A stretch of 64,000 nucleotides of DNA. Origin: Gordionus sp. m RMFG-2023 (Eukaryota; Nematomorpha; Gordioida; Chordodea; Parachordodidae). The notes below the pieces were generated by a model. The model had not been told where the DNA came from and made no database searches. It saw only the letters and a list, made by a program, of their open reading frames with translations. Of this stretch, positions 37,610-50,300 are shown in pieces (positions within the stretch are counted from its first letter, which is position 1; every line of letters begins with the position of its first letter). Where the stretch lies: assembly GCF_954871325.1 (NCBI RefSeq), contig NC_088776.1, positions 51,044,569 through 51,108,568 of the forward strand. Direction: 5' to 3'. A program made the translations under genes and the position numbers.

Positions 37610-40289
37610 TAGTGATCTGCACGGGCCTAATTTTTTAGGCCCGACCCGGCCCGAAATTTTTTTTAAAAAATTTTTCCCGGCCCGGCCCGAACACGAATTT
37701 TTTTTAGAAACTTTTGCCGGCCCGGCCCGAACCCGAAATTTTTGCCGGCCCGGCCCGAACCCGAATTTTTTTTAATTCATCCTAAAGTAATAATTATATT
37801 TTTTTTAGCTTTTAGTTTATTTTTTATATTTAAGATTTTGTTTTTGCAAAAAATATCTTAGTAAACAGAAAATTTATTTAGTATTTAATTATTTATTTAA
37901 AATACTATCAAAAATACCTATAAACCAAAAATAATTATAATGTTAAATTACACAACTATATATTAGATTCATATTTATAATTATCATTTAAAAATATCAA
38001 AGCATCAACATTTTCTGGTGACAGTCTATTTCTTCTTTCGTCTAATAACCTTCCAGTCTTTGAAAAAGTTCTCTCTGAAGTTGTGGACGTTGCAGGAATT
38101 GCTAGAATTTTTCTAGCCAATTTTGTCATCTTTGGTAATCTAATTTCTTTTTTATTCCACCATTTTAATATATCTTTTTCTGGATCTATATTTTCATTAT
38201 TCTCTTTTATGTTTAAATTCTTATAAATTTCAAGCTCATCTGTTTCTTTTTTTTCATATTCTTCCTCATTGTCCTCCCATCTTTCATATTCATTGCCTGA
38301 TATATAAAAATAATATAAATAGAACAATTTTAAATGTACCTTTAGATCTTTTAGGCGATTCCACAATTTGAGAAACGCCTTGAATATCCAAATCTATAAT
38401 ATCAATTGAAGGACAATATTCTTCAGAATTAATTATATTTTTGACTGAATTCTCTACTTCTAATATTTCCATTGATGATAACATTCTTAATTTTCTATAT
38501 TTGGGGCATAAAAATGTCGCTATTTTATGCAAAATATTGATTTTAAATTTAGATAATAAAAAATTTTTTAAATTGGTTTTTATTTCTTTTATTTCATTGT
38601 TTTGATAAAATGAATCATTTAAATCCTCGTGAAGAATATTATTAAAGCATAGCAGTACTTTATGTAAAGTAGGATTAATATCTCCTTCTAGTTCTTTAGT
38701 AGCTTTATCAAAAGGATATAAAATATCAATCAAATTTTTCAAAATAGATTTCTCCAAGTTTTCCATTTTATTAATATCTCCCTTGGATGATAAAAAATTG
38801 ACGATGTCATCATATTGGTTATAAATAGATTTCAACATATTTAATTTTGAATTCCATCTAGTTTCGATATCTTGTTGTAATGTTTTGTCTAAATATTGAT
38901 TCATGCCGGTTTGTTTAAAATACATGGTTAATTTTTTAGCAGAAATAAGGGTTTGATATATATTAGGAGCGATAATTTTCAAAGATTGTTCCTTAAAGGT
39001 ATTTCGAAGAACAGTATTTAATAGATGTGCGCTGCAATTTAATCTGGTGTATTTTTCTAGGGCTTTAATTATATTAGCTCCTTGATCAGATATAAATATT
39101 ATATTTTTCACTTGATCGGGAATTATTCCAATTGCAGCAAAATTTTGTAGCATTTCCTTATGTATGTTCGCGGCGGTTTTTTTCTCTTCTTTAAACTTAT
39201 TCGTAAATAAAACATGTTTATATAAGGTTTCACCTTCGATATAATGAATTGAAACAGTTAAATAGGAAAACTTTTTAAAAGAATCTGTCCACATGTCTGT
39301 TGTAGCAGAGCATTTTTTATCAAATAATTGAACATTTATTTTATTAACCAAATTTGTTCTAATTTGATCCGTCATAACTATAGCATTTCTCGATAAAGTA
39401 GTTGGATGGGGAATAATTTCGCTACAGTCAATATTACCGTAAATGGAGCCAATTTGAATAAAATTTTGAGCCATTTTTATAAAGCCATCTCCAGTTATCG
39501 AATCAAAGGCACGCATGTCCTTGGCGCAATAATAGATCAAGGTATCACATAGTTTCTTTTTAATAGTTAAGGAAGAATTTAGATCTATTTTCTTTTGAAT
39601 ATACCTAGTTATTTTAGGAATAGAGGAATCGTCATTCTTAACGCACTTGTGACGTCTTAAATGAGAATTTCCAGATGTGCTTTTATATTGTAATATACTA
39701 TTACATTTTTTACATTGGACGTAATCAAGTTTTTTGTTTTTATCATCAAATATGTCTTCAAAATTTTCCCATATATTGCTTTTACCTAAATGGGGCAAAC
39801 AAATATATGTTCCATTTTGTATTTGTTTTTTTAAAAAAATTAAATTCATTTTTAAATTATATTTAAAATTTAAGTTTTATAAAAAAACATTTAAATTATT
39901 TTACCCATAATAAAATATATATGACATATGGCGTCTACTTTCTAAATAAATAAAATTAAATATTTATATTTTACAAATAAAAAATGTTGCCGCCTTGTTT
40001 CTTAAAAAAAAAGTTTAATTATATATTTATACCAAGAATAAAAGATACATGCCATCATATGGCGTCTAGCTTCTTCAAATAAAATTAAATATTTTTATTT
40101 TACAAAAAATATTAGTGCCAATATTAAAAATATTTTAAGGCCCGGCCCGACCCGGCCCGAATTTTTTTAAAAAATATTAGGCCCGACCCAACCCGAACCC
40201 TAATTTTTTTTTAAAGTAGGCCCAAACCCGGTCCGAAGCCCGTTCGGGCCGGGCCGGGTACGGGCCGGGCCTACTTTTGCAGATCTCTA
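37610..40289 (-). mobile_element. Intact-looking autonomous hAT transposon
   Basis: The 2,680-bp element is bounded by TAGTGATCTGCACGGGCC and (inverted) TAGAGATCTGCAAAAGTA, with perfect target-site duplications ACATACAT (37,602-37,609; 40,290-40,297). Subterminal zones are packed with ggcccggcccgaa words, a likely transposase-binding array. One minus-strand transposase gene fills the interior. Confidence 0.95.
37956..39849 (-). CDS. hAT transposase, BED finger, one short intron
   Basis: Two exons, 38340-39849 and 37956-38296, joined across a 43-bp intron (AAAG|GTACAT ... TATCAG|GCAATG) in matching phase 1, give 616 residues, normal for hAT. In order: a BED zinc finger (Cys46, Cys49, His63, His67), the first catalytic Asp in TTDMWTD (Asp185), the second in ISDQGAN (Asp255), the CSAH motif (272-275), ETRWNSKLN, and the C-terminal dimerisation domain with TSTTSERTFSKTGRLLDERR. 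Without splicing the first frame ends early. No stops or frameshifts break the gene, so it may be recently active. It would cut and reinsert its own element and could mobilise the 338-bp derivative at 46,230. Confidence 0.93.
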
Positions 40290-40297
40290 ACATACAT

Positions 40298-41945
40298 ATC
40301 ACTGAATAATTCGCTAAATTCTTAAAACATCTTTATATATACTATGTATTTTATATTGTTAAAATATTGATCAGGAAACTGATATTCTTACTCCCGAAGT
40401 GCGTACACTATAAACATATTTATCATTTATTGTAAATATACAACATATTGGATATATATATTAACCAAAATAAAGAAATAATTGTACGAAAAAAAACATT
40501 TAAATATTTTGAAAAAAATAAATATTTATTGATATAAAAAGAGATTCTAATAAATTATTAGATAAAGATCTCTTTTTAAACTTTTCGAAATGATATGATT
40601 TATAAAATTTTGCTTAAAAAAATATCGATATTTTCATATCTCATAATAGTTAAAATCAGACGCCTAAAATTTTTTTTAGAAAAATTAGCCTAGGCTCGAG
40701 CCCAATGTTTTTATTTATTTATAGGCCAGAAGGAATTTAAATAAATATAAACACCCTTTTTATTTGTAAAACATCGTTTTATTTATGTTAAAAAATAATA
40801 AAATCGACAAAGATAATATATGTACACAATTAAAAACAAAATATGTATCTTAAGTCAAAGACTCACAATAGCAATTCACAGGACTAATTACATCAGCTTC
40901 ATTGGCAGCCTCATCTCACATGATGATTAGAATATATTTTATATAATTTTAATCGCGTTATATAAATTTTATAATATTTATAACTATATATTTTCTCGAA
41001 TATAATGTATTACATTTTTGAAATTACTTAAATAAACATAAACATTCAAAAAAAAATAAAAATATTAATATCTATAATAAGTAAATGGAAAATTATAGGG
41101 GAAATGTATGCCTTGAAAATTTCAATTTGAGGTCTCTGCGTCAAATGCTAAAATACCTTGGAGATCGCCCTATTGCTTACTTCCTTCCCCATAGCACGAG
41201 GCATTAGAGCTAGATCTTTCGAAAATGTACCCTAGTGGGGGGGGGCTAGCTATAACTAGAAGATGGGGAAAATAATTACGAGGAAGTATAAAAATTACAA
41301 ATTACTTAGTCCTAACTACAAAAAATTATAAATATATCGTTTTATTTTTTAAAAAAAGATAGAAGAGACAAAATTAATTTTGATTTTAGTTTTCAAAATT
41401 TTTTTTAGTCCCTGACCAGTCCATTTTAAATTTATTTATTAGCTAAGGCCTGCTTAGAGAGCTCCAAAACCTATGGCTTAATTAAGCGAGCTAGATAAAT
41501 GGATGGAAATCTTAATAAATAGAACAAAAGTTATAAAATAATGATTTACATGGGAAAAATAATGGTGAATATCCTTTAATTCCTAGATCCTCAAAATGAA
41601 TATTTATATTCGATGAATATACGAATAATTAATTGTACAAAATATTAGCATATTAATTTTTGGTATATATTTTTAATTACGTTTTTGTATTCTATTGACC
41701 CAAAAGCAGTCAAATCAAAAGTTTTATTTTTAGGTTGGGCATATTTTTACATGTAGATTTATTATCTTGCGATGGATGGAAAGGAAAAACTTTAGGTTAA
41801 AGTTAATCTAAAAATTGAATCATACTGTTAATTTATAAGTAAATTCTTTTTGAACCATTGTTTAATTTTGAAAAATATGTTTAAGGTGTTTCACTAGGTA
41901 ATAGGTCAAAAGTTTCCTGTACAAAAAAAACACAAATACCCTGAA
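40298..41945. other. AT-rich intergenic DNA
   Basis: No gene is recognised. A nine-G run lies near 41,238. Confidence 0.5.
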
Positions 41946-42748
41946 TAAAAAGATATTGGACCATACTCCTAGACAAAGACACCGTGCAAAGAGACATCCC
42001 AGAATTTAATAATTTTTTAGATGTTAAAAAAAGGGGAAAGTTTTAAAGGAATATATTAATTTCTTCCTCACTTATGTTTCACTATATAAAAAAAAAAATT
42101 AACTAATGGCAATGAGCAGCCGCTAAGCATTTTTGCACAAATTTTTATAAAAACCATGCAGTAGTATTGGGGAAATGATATATGTTGGCTAAATGTATTG
42201 CTAAGCAGTTCATGGCAGGCTTGATGTGAGTTAGGGTTAATCTAAGCATAAAAGTAGATTATGAGAGTTACTTTTAATTTACTCAGCCAAGGGGATGCTG
42301 AAAATAGCAGATTTAATGTCTATATTGCAGGTAAACTTAACTTTACGAGCTTGGACATTTGTGTTATATATTCGGTAAAATCTAAAAAGATTTAGGCCTG
42401 TTTCGCGCTCTTCTGAAGCTCCAAGACCGAAGTAAGCGGTTCAGATAAAGGCTCGCAACTAAGAAAAGGATTAGTTTTTACATTAGATAAGGTAAAATTA
42501 ATTAGGGTTAGTATTTATATTAGATGAAAAAAATACTTATTTTATTAGATACTAAATCAACCTCATTCGGTATCTAACAGATACTTAAAATTTGTAGAAT
42601 AAATAAATAAATATTTTTTAAAACTTCCTATTTCTAAGCATTTTAAAAATTTTATAAAAATTACAATATTTATGTCCGGTGTCTTTTTGTCAGAGTATTT
42701 TTGTCCGGGGGTATACATGTCCAATATCTTTTTGTCCGAGACATCGGG
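41946..42748. mobile_element. Possible decayed element with inverted ends
   Basis: aaaaagatattgga(cc) and gacaaagacaccg at 41,946-42,001 reappear inverted as tgtccaatatctttttgtcc and ggtgtctttttgtc at 42,673-42,748. The right end holds three loose repeats of tctttttgtccg. The interior is non-coding and no target duplication was found. Confidence 0.4.
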
Positions 42749-43221
42749 ATTCGTTTAATTTCAACATATGATTAGTTTCTTTCTAATCCAGTACCGCCCA
42801 ACTAAGATTCTAAATATTATAATAACTGCGCAATTTACATGCATGTCTAATCATTGACTTTTTTTTGGCACACTCTTTCGTCATATAAATCTTAGATAAA
42901 TTTAGATTTATAAACTCTGCCAAAATTAGGTATAAAAAAATTTTACTTTTTTTTCTATCATTTTTTCCATGAAAAAAATAAAGTAAACAACTTGGGACAA
43001 ACAATATGCAATTTAAACTGTAGTATAAAGCTTTTGTAACTAAAGAATTTACAAAGGGTAGGTTAATGATAATTAGAGATATCATAGTGATCTATCCGGA
43101 TCGCATATAATTTCTGATAATATTAGTAAATGTTTTGTAATAAATTTGCCAATCACGAATAAGTCGTGAATATTTATTTTTAGTGATTTCAAAATTTACC
43201 ATGGTGCGCATCTAGTGCGAT

Positions 43222-43464
43222 TCATTGGTCCGGTCGGGCAAAACAGTTGGACTCATTTTGCTTTAATTTATAGTAGATCGGATCCTTGATAATGTCATAT
43301 AAAACAGTATAATTATCATTTCGTACTTGCCTACGATACGATATGTCAGGTAAAGGCATACGTTGAGATATCCAATTTAAATCATTATCACTTCCATAAG
43401 ACAAATAATGGTAGACGTGAGAATTAGAAAAGATTTGAACCAATTTTAAAATTAAAAAATACAC
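43222..43464 (-). CDS. Unrecognised open frame, possible last exon
   Basis: An 80-codon frame ending in TGA has a less AT-biased composition than its surroundings. It includes HVYHYLSYGSDNDLNWISQR and MPLPDISYRRQVRNDNYTVL, with two N-glycosylation-type sites (NYT, NES). An acceptor-like ttaag precedes it, and aataaa follows about 50 bases after the stop on the same strand. I do not recognise the family. It could be the 3' exon of a third gene, or chance. Confidence 0.3.
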   Translation of the reverse strand: MYFLILKLVQIFSNSHVYHYLSYGSDNDLNWISQRMPLPDISYRRQVRNDNYTVLYDIIKDPIYYKLKQNESNCFARPDQ

Positions 43465-45310
43465 TTAAGACATTGAGAGTTGGATTTAAAAAAATGCCAA
43501 TATAAATAACTTTCCAGAAGTTGTCAAATCAGATGTTTTGACGGAAAGTGCCAACGCTATACTATGAATTTAGTTTTAGAGGATTTATTCATAAAAAAAA
43601 CATGTTATATGTAATGTTAGAAATCATTATCACAATATATATAACTGAAAATTCTTCATCAATTCCTATAATAAAAAATATTAATACAGCAACATGTTGG
43701 GGATGTTCGGAAGGGAGGCTCTTAAATTTATCGAAGCCATTGGCAAAAAAAAGGAGACTTATCAATTTTCTTGATCTTCAAAGATATTTTGCTCAAAATT
43801 TTGGGCGAAAAATTTGAAAATTTTCATTTAAAGATTTTTGTTAAAACCTGATCTTAACATGATTAGTGTACTTAAACAAATTATTATAAAAAAAAAGGAA
43901 GAAGAGAATTATATCCTACATACCACCCTTATTATTTTTTGAAGACTATAGTATACTTTTATTTTAACCAATTCTCCTTCTTTTAATGCCCTTTATTTAC
44001 ATTTCTATTCGAACTATATTTTTTCATTATTTTTTAGAATATTATTGATCTTCATTTTAAATATTTTGTGTCACGACGGTTGTCCAAATATCAAGTCATC
44101 TTTATGATTAATTTGATATGAAAATTCTTCATTAAAAAAACTAATTTTTTTAAAAAATTTACTATAACCTTCAAGCTTGTTTTGTTTAAGATTATTATAT
44201 AATTAATTGAAATATTTAGATAGATGTTTTCAAAAAAAAACTTAATTAATACATTATTTACACATGACACTATATTTTTGTGTTAGTTCAAAAAAAATTT
44301 TTTTTGTCTAATATTGTAAAAATATACGGGCAAGTTTTTAAGAATATAAATATAATGAAAAACCTTTAAGCCTGTCACTATTCCATTTTAGAAATGAGGA
44401 TAATGCCCTTCAAAATTCAAAAATATAATATGGAAAAAATAAAATAATTAAATTCTATTTTACGATTACTGAGAACATAATTTGTGTAATTTCATTTAAG
44501 TATTCAGTTTCGTTCGGCGGTATTAAATGAAAAAATCAATCATTTGACCTGATACTTTTGATATCAGAAAATTTTTAAAATATTATACAAAAGCATTTTC
44601 TAAATTACTTGTTTGTTAAATGTATCTAGTCACTCTCGTAGACGGACAAAAAAAGACCAAACTTAATTTATTTTTTAAGCTAGAAAGCAATCATATCATC
44701 ATCGAGGCTTCAAATTGACGTAAATATAAGTTCAACTTTTAAGAAAATATAAATAAATTAACCCTCGCCTCCATGCGCAGAACTTTCTTCAGCATGCTTC
44801 ATCCGATTATCTTCAGCACACGATTGGTAGAATTAGACAATATTTTTATGCCATCACCCTACTCTATAACTGAGAGTATTTTCATTAAATGATTTGGTTA
44901 AGTGAGGGATATTCGGTCTCAATGTAAAAATCTAATATATTTTTTTAGCTCCTTTTTGTTTTTTTTAGAAGGAACAAAAATTTATATTAAATAAATTTGA
45001 TTAAGGTAGTAAAAACTATTTTAGATATAAATACTAATAACAATTATGATTCATAAAATGATCATCCATTACACAAATATTATATTTGCCCAAATTTTAT
45101 TAAAAGAAAGGAGATAAGAAGGTTTGTAACATTAAATAAGGGCCATTTTTATTATGCTATTTGGCCTAGGATACGAGCGAAATGAAGAAAATTATATTAT
45201 AGTAATAAAATGATTATGATACAATGAAAATAATATTTATTTAAAATATGTCAGTGGTTGGTATAGGAGAATAGAATCTCATCAAAATATTCGTTTTGTT
45301 TTATACGAAT
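43465..45310. other. AT-rich intergenic DNA
   Basis: No supported gene. Frames here are short and low in complexity. Confidence 0.4.
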
Positions 45311-45510
45311 GGTGTTCTTAAATAACTCGATTTGAGCCGATTTTTAAAATCCTGAATAATATTGTATAAGTCTTGAGATTTAGCCAATAGACGTTCAAAC
45401 CTTCGTAGTCCATAAGCAAAATCTTCAATCTTGCTTTAAATTTTTCTGGTGGATAAAATATTGATGCCGTTTATAAAAGTCGGCCCTAATTGAGCCGTTT
45501 AACAACACTA
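45311..45510. mobile_element. MITE, TGTTGTTAAACGG family
   Basis: The right end gagccgtttaacaacact, inverted, reads AGTGTTGTTAAACGGCTC; the left end ggtgttcttaaataactcga is a diverged inverse. A gatttgagccga / tcggccctaattgagcc pair gives inner inverted repeats. Confidence 0.65.
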
Positions 45511-46229
45511 TATATGAATATCATATTTTATATATTTGAATATGAATAATGTTATATATTGGATTCGATTTTCAAATTGTTTGATTTGAGTTATTCTATT
45601 TGCTCAAAATTATTTTATTTGAAACGAAAAATTAAACGATATTCCAAAAGATTGAGTTCAGATTTTTTTTTTAAATAAAAATTTGTTTTGGGACGTATAA
45701 ATTTTAATTACCTTTTTGTCCTATATTGTCCCGAAAGCAATCAAATCAAGGTTGACTTTTTATAAGTGCATATTTTACATATATATTTATTATTAAAATA
45801 TTTTGATATTTTTAATAAGTTACTTTTATGGGTAACAAAGTTATTTTCTCTTTAAAAAAATCTTGTATCTTTTTCATTTTCTTGCCAAAAGATACAGATA
45901 CAAATTTACTATTGGCTTCGTAACATTTTTTCCCCTCCAGATTCTTGCATTAATTTTGTTGTTTTTCTTTCTTTCCTTCCTCTCTTTCGATTTTTAATTA
46001 ATATTCATTATTATTTTATATTTTGACATAACAACTTTACTGTTTATACAATTTTAGGATTTCTTGTCCATATTTATACTAATCATTATATTAAAATAAT
46101 CATTATTATCTTATTTTATAGGGTGAAAAAAATATATTTATTTATTATTTCAATGTCCAACATTTTGGGTTGCCCTTTGGACACAATACTGGCTATAAAA
46201 ATAGTAATTGCAATATGTTGATTATATAT

Positions 46230-46567
46230 TAGAAATCTGCAAAAGTAAGCCCGGCCCGTCCCGGGCTCGGGCCTTACATTTTTAAGAAAAATTCGATCCG
46301 GGTAAAGGGGGGGGGGGGGTCTTGGAAATTTAATTAAATATATTTTGATACATCAATTTTAAATTGAATTTTTTATGAAAAATAAAAATATTTGATTTTA
46401 TTTATAAAACTAGACGCCATATAACATATGTCTTTTATTTTGATTAATTATAAAAATTAATTTACATATTTAAAATAAAATCGGGCCGGACCGGGCCGGT
46501 AAAACTTTTTTGAAAAAAATTTCGGGCCGGGCCGCGCTTGAAAAATTAGGCCCGATGCAGATCACTA
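46230..46567. mobile_element. 338-bp derivative of the 37.6-kb hAT
   Basis: Ends TAGAAATCTGCAAAAGTAAG and (inverted) TAGTGATCTGCATCGGGCC match the autonomous element. Flanks TTATATAT and TTGTATAT agree at 7 of 8 bases. Inside, the gacgccatataacatatg words are shared with the autonomous element near 40,050, so it arose by internal deletion. It contains a G run of about 14. Confidence 0.88.
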
Positions 46568-46696
46568 TTGTATATACTTATTTTTTAAAAAAAAATTTAA
46601 TAATGATTATATAGTTTTTAATGATATCATATAAATGATATAATAAGAATATTTTATTATAGTTGTCTAATATCATGTGTTTGCTATTAAATAATT

Positions 46697-46900
46697 TTAA
46701 AGATTTTTTCTAAACGATTTAAATTTTGAGATGGTATTCTTGAGGAATAAACTATAGAATTCAATGTTTATCATCAGCTGGTTGAGGTATTTTTCTCTAT
46801 GTGTTATGGGTTGGCATCCCTCTATTTCCCCTCTTGTTACTTGATCTTGCAATTCTTCTATAGAACATGGGTTCAAGGCGATGATATCGATTTTTCTCAA
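46697..46900 (-). CDS. Unrecognised short open frame
   Basis: A 67-codon frame includes ALNPCSIEELQDQVTRGEIE and PITHREKYLNQLM, with a coding-like composition in its first two thirds and AT-rich noise after. No family is recognised. It may be an exon fragment or a transposon remnant. Confidence 0.2.
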   Translation of the reverse strand: MRKIDIIALNPCSIEELQDQVTRGEIEGCQPITHREKYLNQLMINIEFYSLFLKNTISKFKSFRKNL

Positions 46901-47278
46901 ATCTCAAGATTTCTTAACTTTCTCATTAACGTTATGGTTTTTTTCCGAATAGCTAAAACTTCGTTAAAGATACCTTAGACCTAAAAAACTCTTATTTAGC
47001 AAAAATACAGGTATCTTATATCTTGTATGCTAGATGCTTAGTATCTGTTTCGAAGATACATTTTTTTATAAGTAATTTATGGGCCGTATATTATATTGAA
47101 GACCATGAAAATAACTGTTAACCTTGACCAAAAATACATATTAAATCATTATTTTTAATATTTTCAAATATCATTAAGAAAATAATTATATAAGATTGTT
47201 AATTATATCTTACATACAAGAATTAACGTTAATAAAAACTTATGTACTTTAAGAAATCGAACTATTAATATATTAAAA

Positions 47279-47395
47279 TCAATGTTTTGGCTTGAGAGGG
47301 CAGGCTTCTATATCGCTGATAATTTTCATAAAAGACTTCCATAACTCAAGATTTTCCGTGCACACCATTCCACCCGATCTTTTTTTCTGAGGATA
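47279..47395 (-). CDS. DNASE2: DNASE2 exon 8, stop codon
   Basis: Encodes KKRSGGMVCTENLELWKSFM and ends ACPLKPKH, then TGA. It matches RGGGTLCAQLPALWKAF and the C-terminal NYQPC of human DNase II. Confidence 0.92.
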   Translation of the reverse strand, partial: YPQKKRSGGMVCTENLELWKSFMKIISDIEACPLKPKH

Positions 47396-50300
47396 CTAAA
47401 AAAATATATATAAATTAAATAAATGAAAGTTTTCCTTTCCAGCATTCCTAGTCATAAAATTTGCATTATAATTTAATATCCAATAATTAACTATACCTTG
47501 TAAAGCTCATTCTAATTATATTTTTGGTTATATGGCGTAATCGTGGAATTTTCTTAATTATAAATTAGCTACTCTGCATCTGACCAGTTCGCAATAGTCT
47601 GTCTTGGTGCAAAGATTAAAAGATTTTTGGCTGCTAAGTATGTGACCGTAATCTTTCGTTAAAAGAGATTAGAATTCGTCCACCCAGAATTTCAAAATAA
47701 AAAAATAAGCCCGATTCCTTCCAGAATCCGCTTAGGGATCGTTTGCATAATTATACAATCCACTTAAACTCATTATTCTAAATGTTTGTATATGCTTTTA
47801 AATTTCAAGCAAATTAACACTCAAAAGCTCAATTGGGCAGGATGGTCAAATTATGAAAATTTATTTACCCCCCTATTCAAATCCCCGATACATACAACCG
47901 GTCTGCTATCGCCACTGTTTTTGTCGTTTGTTTTAACAGCGTTGTTTGTATCAAATGAAGTTATGGCCCATTTGGAATGATCATTGAGTTCGGAAAAGGA
48001 TATTTTCCTTTGACAATCTAATACCTTGATAAATAGATTTGATTGTAATGGAGTTAGGGTAGAATTTTTGTCCAGCCTTTGGAGAAAGCTGGAGAATGAT
48101 TGAAAATAACCCCCACCCCTTCGCACCCTTAATCTTTTTGAAATATCTAGTATAACAAATAAAAATTAATAACCATACACCATCCCCTCTTTCCTCCAAA
48201 ATGGATAATTAGTTATAATAAACAATTTTTTTAAATAATAAGTATATATTATATACTTATATATAATTTAATAAAATTTTATAAAAATGATTATAGTAAT
48301 TATTATTCAAATTTTTGAGGGAAAAGTAATTATACCTTTAAAATTAACCAAATATAACTAGCTCTATATATTCGAATTAGCCCTATTCGAAATGAATATT
48401 AGTTGAGTAATATATTATTACCATTCGATTCGTTAGCATGCGATCAAGTCATTGAAATTAAAATGTATCTTATATTAATTTATATTACTGAGCCAATTTT
48501 TAAGGGGAAGGAGTTTTTTCTATTGTTTCTTCTTTATGCTACATGCGATTTTTTGACAGAAAAATTAGTTCCAACTGAGAAAAGCCTCAAGCTGTTGATG
48601 AACCTGTCAGATTGACAAGCTATCAAGGGAAATGAAAAATACAATTTGATTTGAATATTCGAATTATTTCTTTTAATAGAATAAAAGTTTATTCGTATTC
48701 AAACAAAACTAATAATATCCTTATTCGTTAATTCCATTTAATTAGGCTTATTTTGCATCATTGCTGGAGGAATAAATAGATAACAGCACGTGTGGTCCGT
48801 AGCCAACCCGCAATAAAAAAGTTTTTTGGGTTCGGGCTCGGGTCAGGTTGTAAGAGCTGTCCGACCCGAAATCAGTCCCGAAAATAAATATTAATATAAA
48901 TACCATAATTAATCATTATAATTTATATTGTCAACTATAAAACCATAACATTTTTTTTGATCATCTTTTTTATCCTCAAAATGTCAATCAGAATAACATG
49001 TCATTTTTAATAATATTTTATAATTTACTTAACAACCAAATACCAAACTATTTTATGTGATTATATTTTAGTACTTTGCATTGCATAGTTAAAACGATAT
49101 TATTACATACTTTACTTTCATCATATTCTAGTTGAATAAAACATATTTTACTAATATCTATTTAATTAAGTAGCCTCATATTTTTATATTAAAAAAATTA
49201 TTTTAACGAATGCCAAATTAAAAAAAATTGGTGAAAAGATTAAATGCAATTATGAAGTGAGGGAAAATGCCAATGGCAAATCTGAGGTCTGGAAAAAGTT
49301 ATCATTTATATATGATGAAAACTAAGAAAAACTTAATTATGTCCGTTGCAATTTTTGCAAATATATATAGGTTTATAATTCTATAACAGGTTAATATATT
49401 TATACACTAAATAGATGATATTATTAAATTATTTTAGGCACAAATCAAAAAGGCATAAATGTGTATTTACAATAGAGAGTAAAAAGACTCAATTAACAAT
49501 TGATAGCCTTTTTTGGTACTGATCGCAGAAAACTCAAAAGTTGTAACAAATTAAAAAAAAGAGTTTACAAAGGTGCTTGCCATGTTTTATGGACTTGATT
49601 AAAGATCATTTGATACATTCATGGGGAAAGCTTTGTTGCATGTTGCCAATATTACGCCAAAATTGGCTCAATATATTAAAATATTAATGTTAAAAGCATC
49701 ATTCCAAATCCTACGACAATTTCTAGAGTTGTATATACTGCTGATAGTATATGCAATAAATATTTTCCAAAATTAAGCGCATATATGAAAAAGGGTTGAT
49801 GTCTGGTATCAAATATATGAAAATATGTTTAAATTATTTTTAATTTTTATAACAACCACAGACCTTTGTACTGATAACTATAAGAAAGTATTCTATGTAA
49901 CTCTTACTATTAATTTCTTAAATGATTCTTGGAAACTTAATAAAGTTGTGTTATTTACATGCAAGTTTGAAGAAGAAGAAAAGACGGGTGAAAATTTTAA
50001 AAAAGAAATTATTAGAAATTTTATCTCATTAGATATTGATTTCATTAAAAATAAACATAAAAATCAGGTATTTTCTATGTCAGGATATGTTAAATCAACT
50101 ATTTATTAAAATATAGCATTAGATTAATCAACTTGGCAAAACACTCCATTTGTGTATTGAATCTCGATGGAATAGCAGACTAAAGATGTTTGAACCGATT
50201 TTTAATCAATTCAATGAAATATTGGAGATTCTCAGTTATAGAGGCTGCAAATCTTATAATGCTTATAGATTCAGCAGATAGTTCTTTTAAATTCAGGTAA

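Noticed and set aside
42810-43085. 91-codon minus frame rich in hydrophobic residues
   Set aside because: It is explained by AT-rich codons; there is no motif and no splice context.
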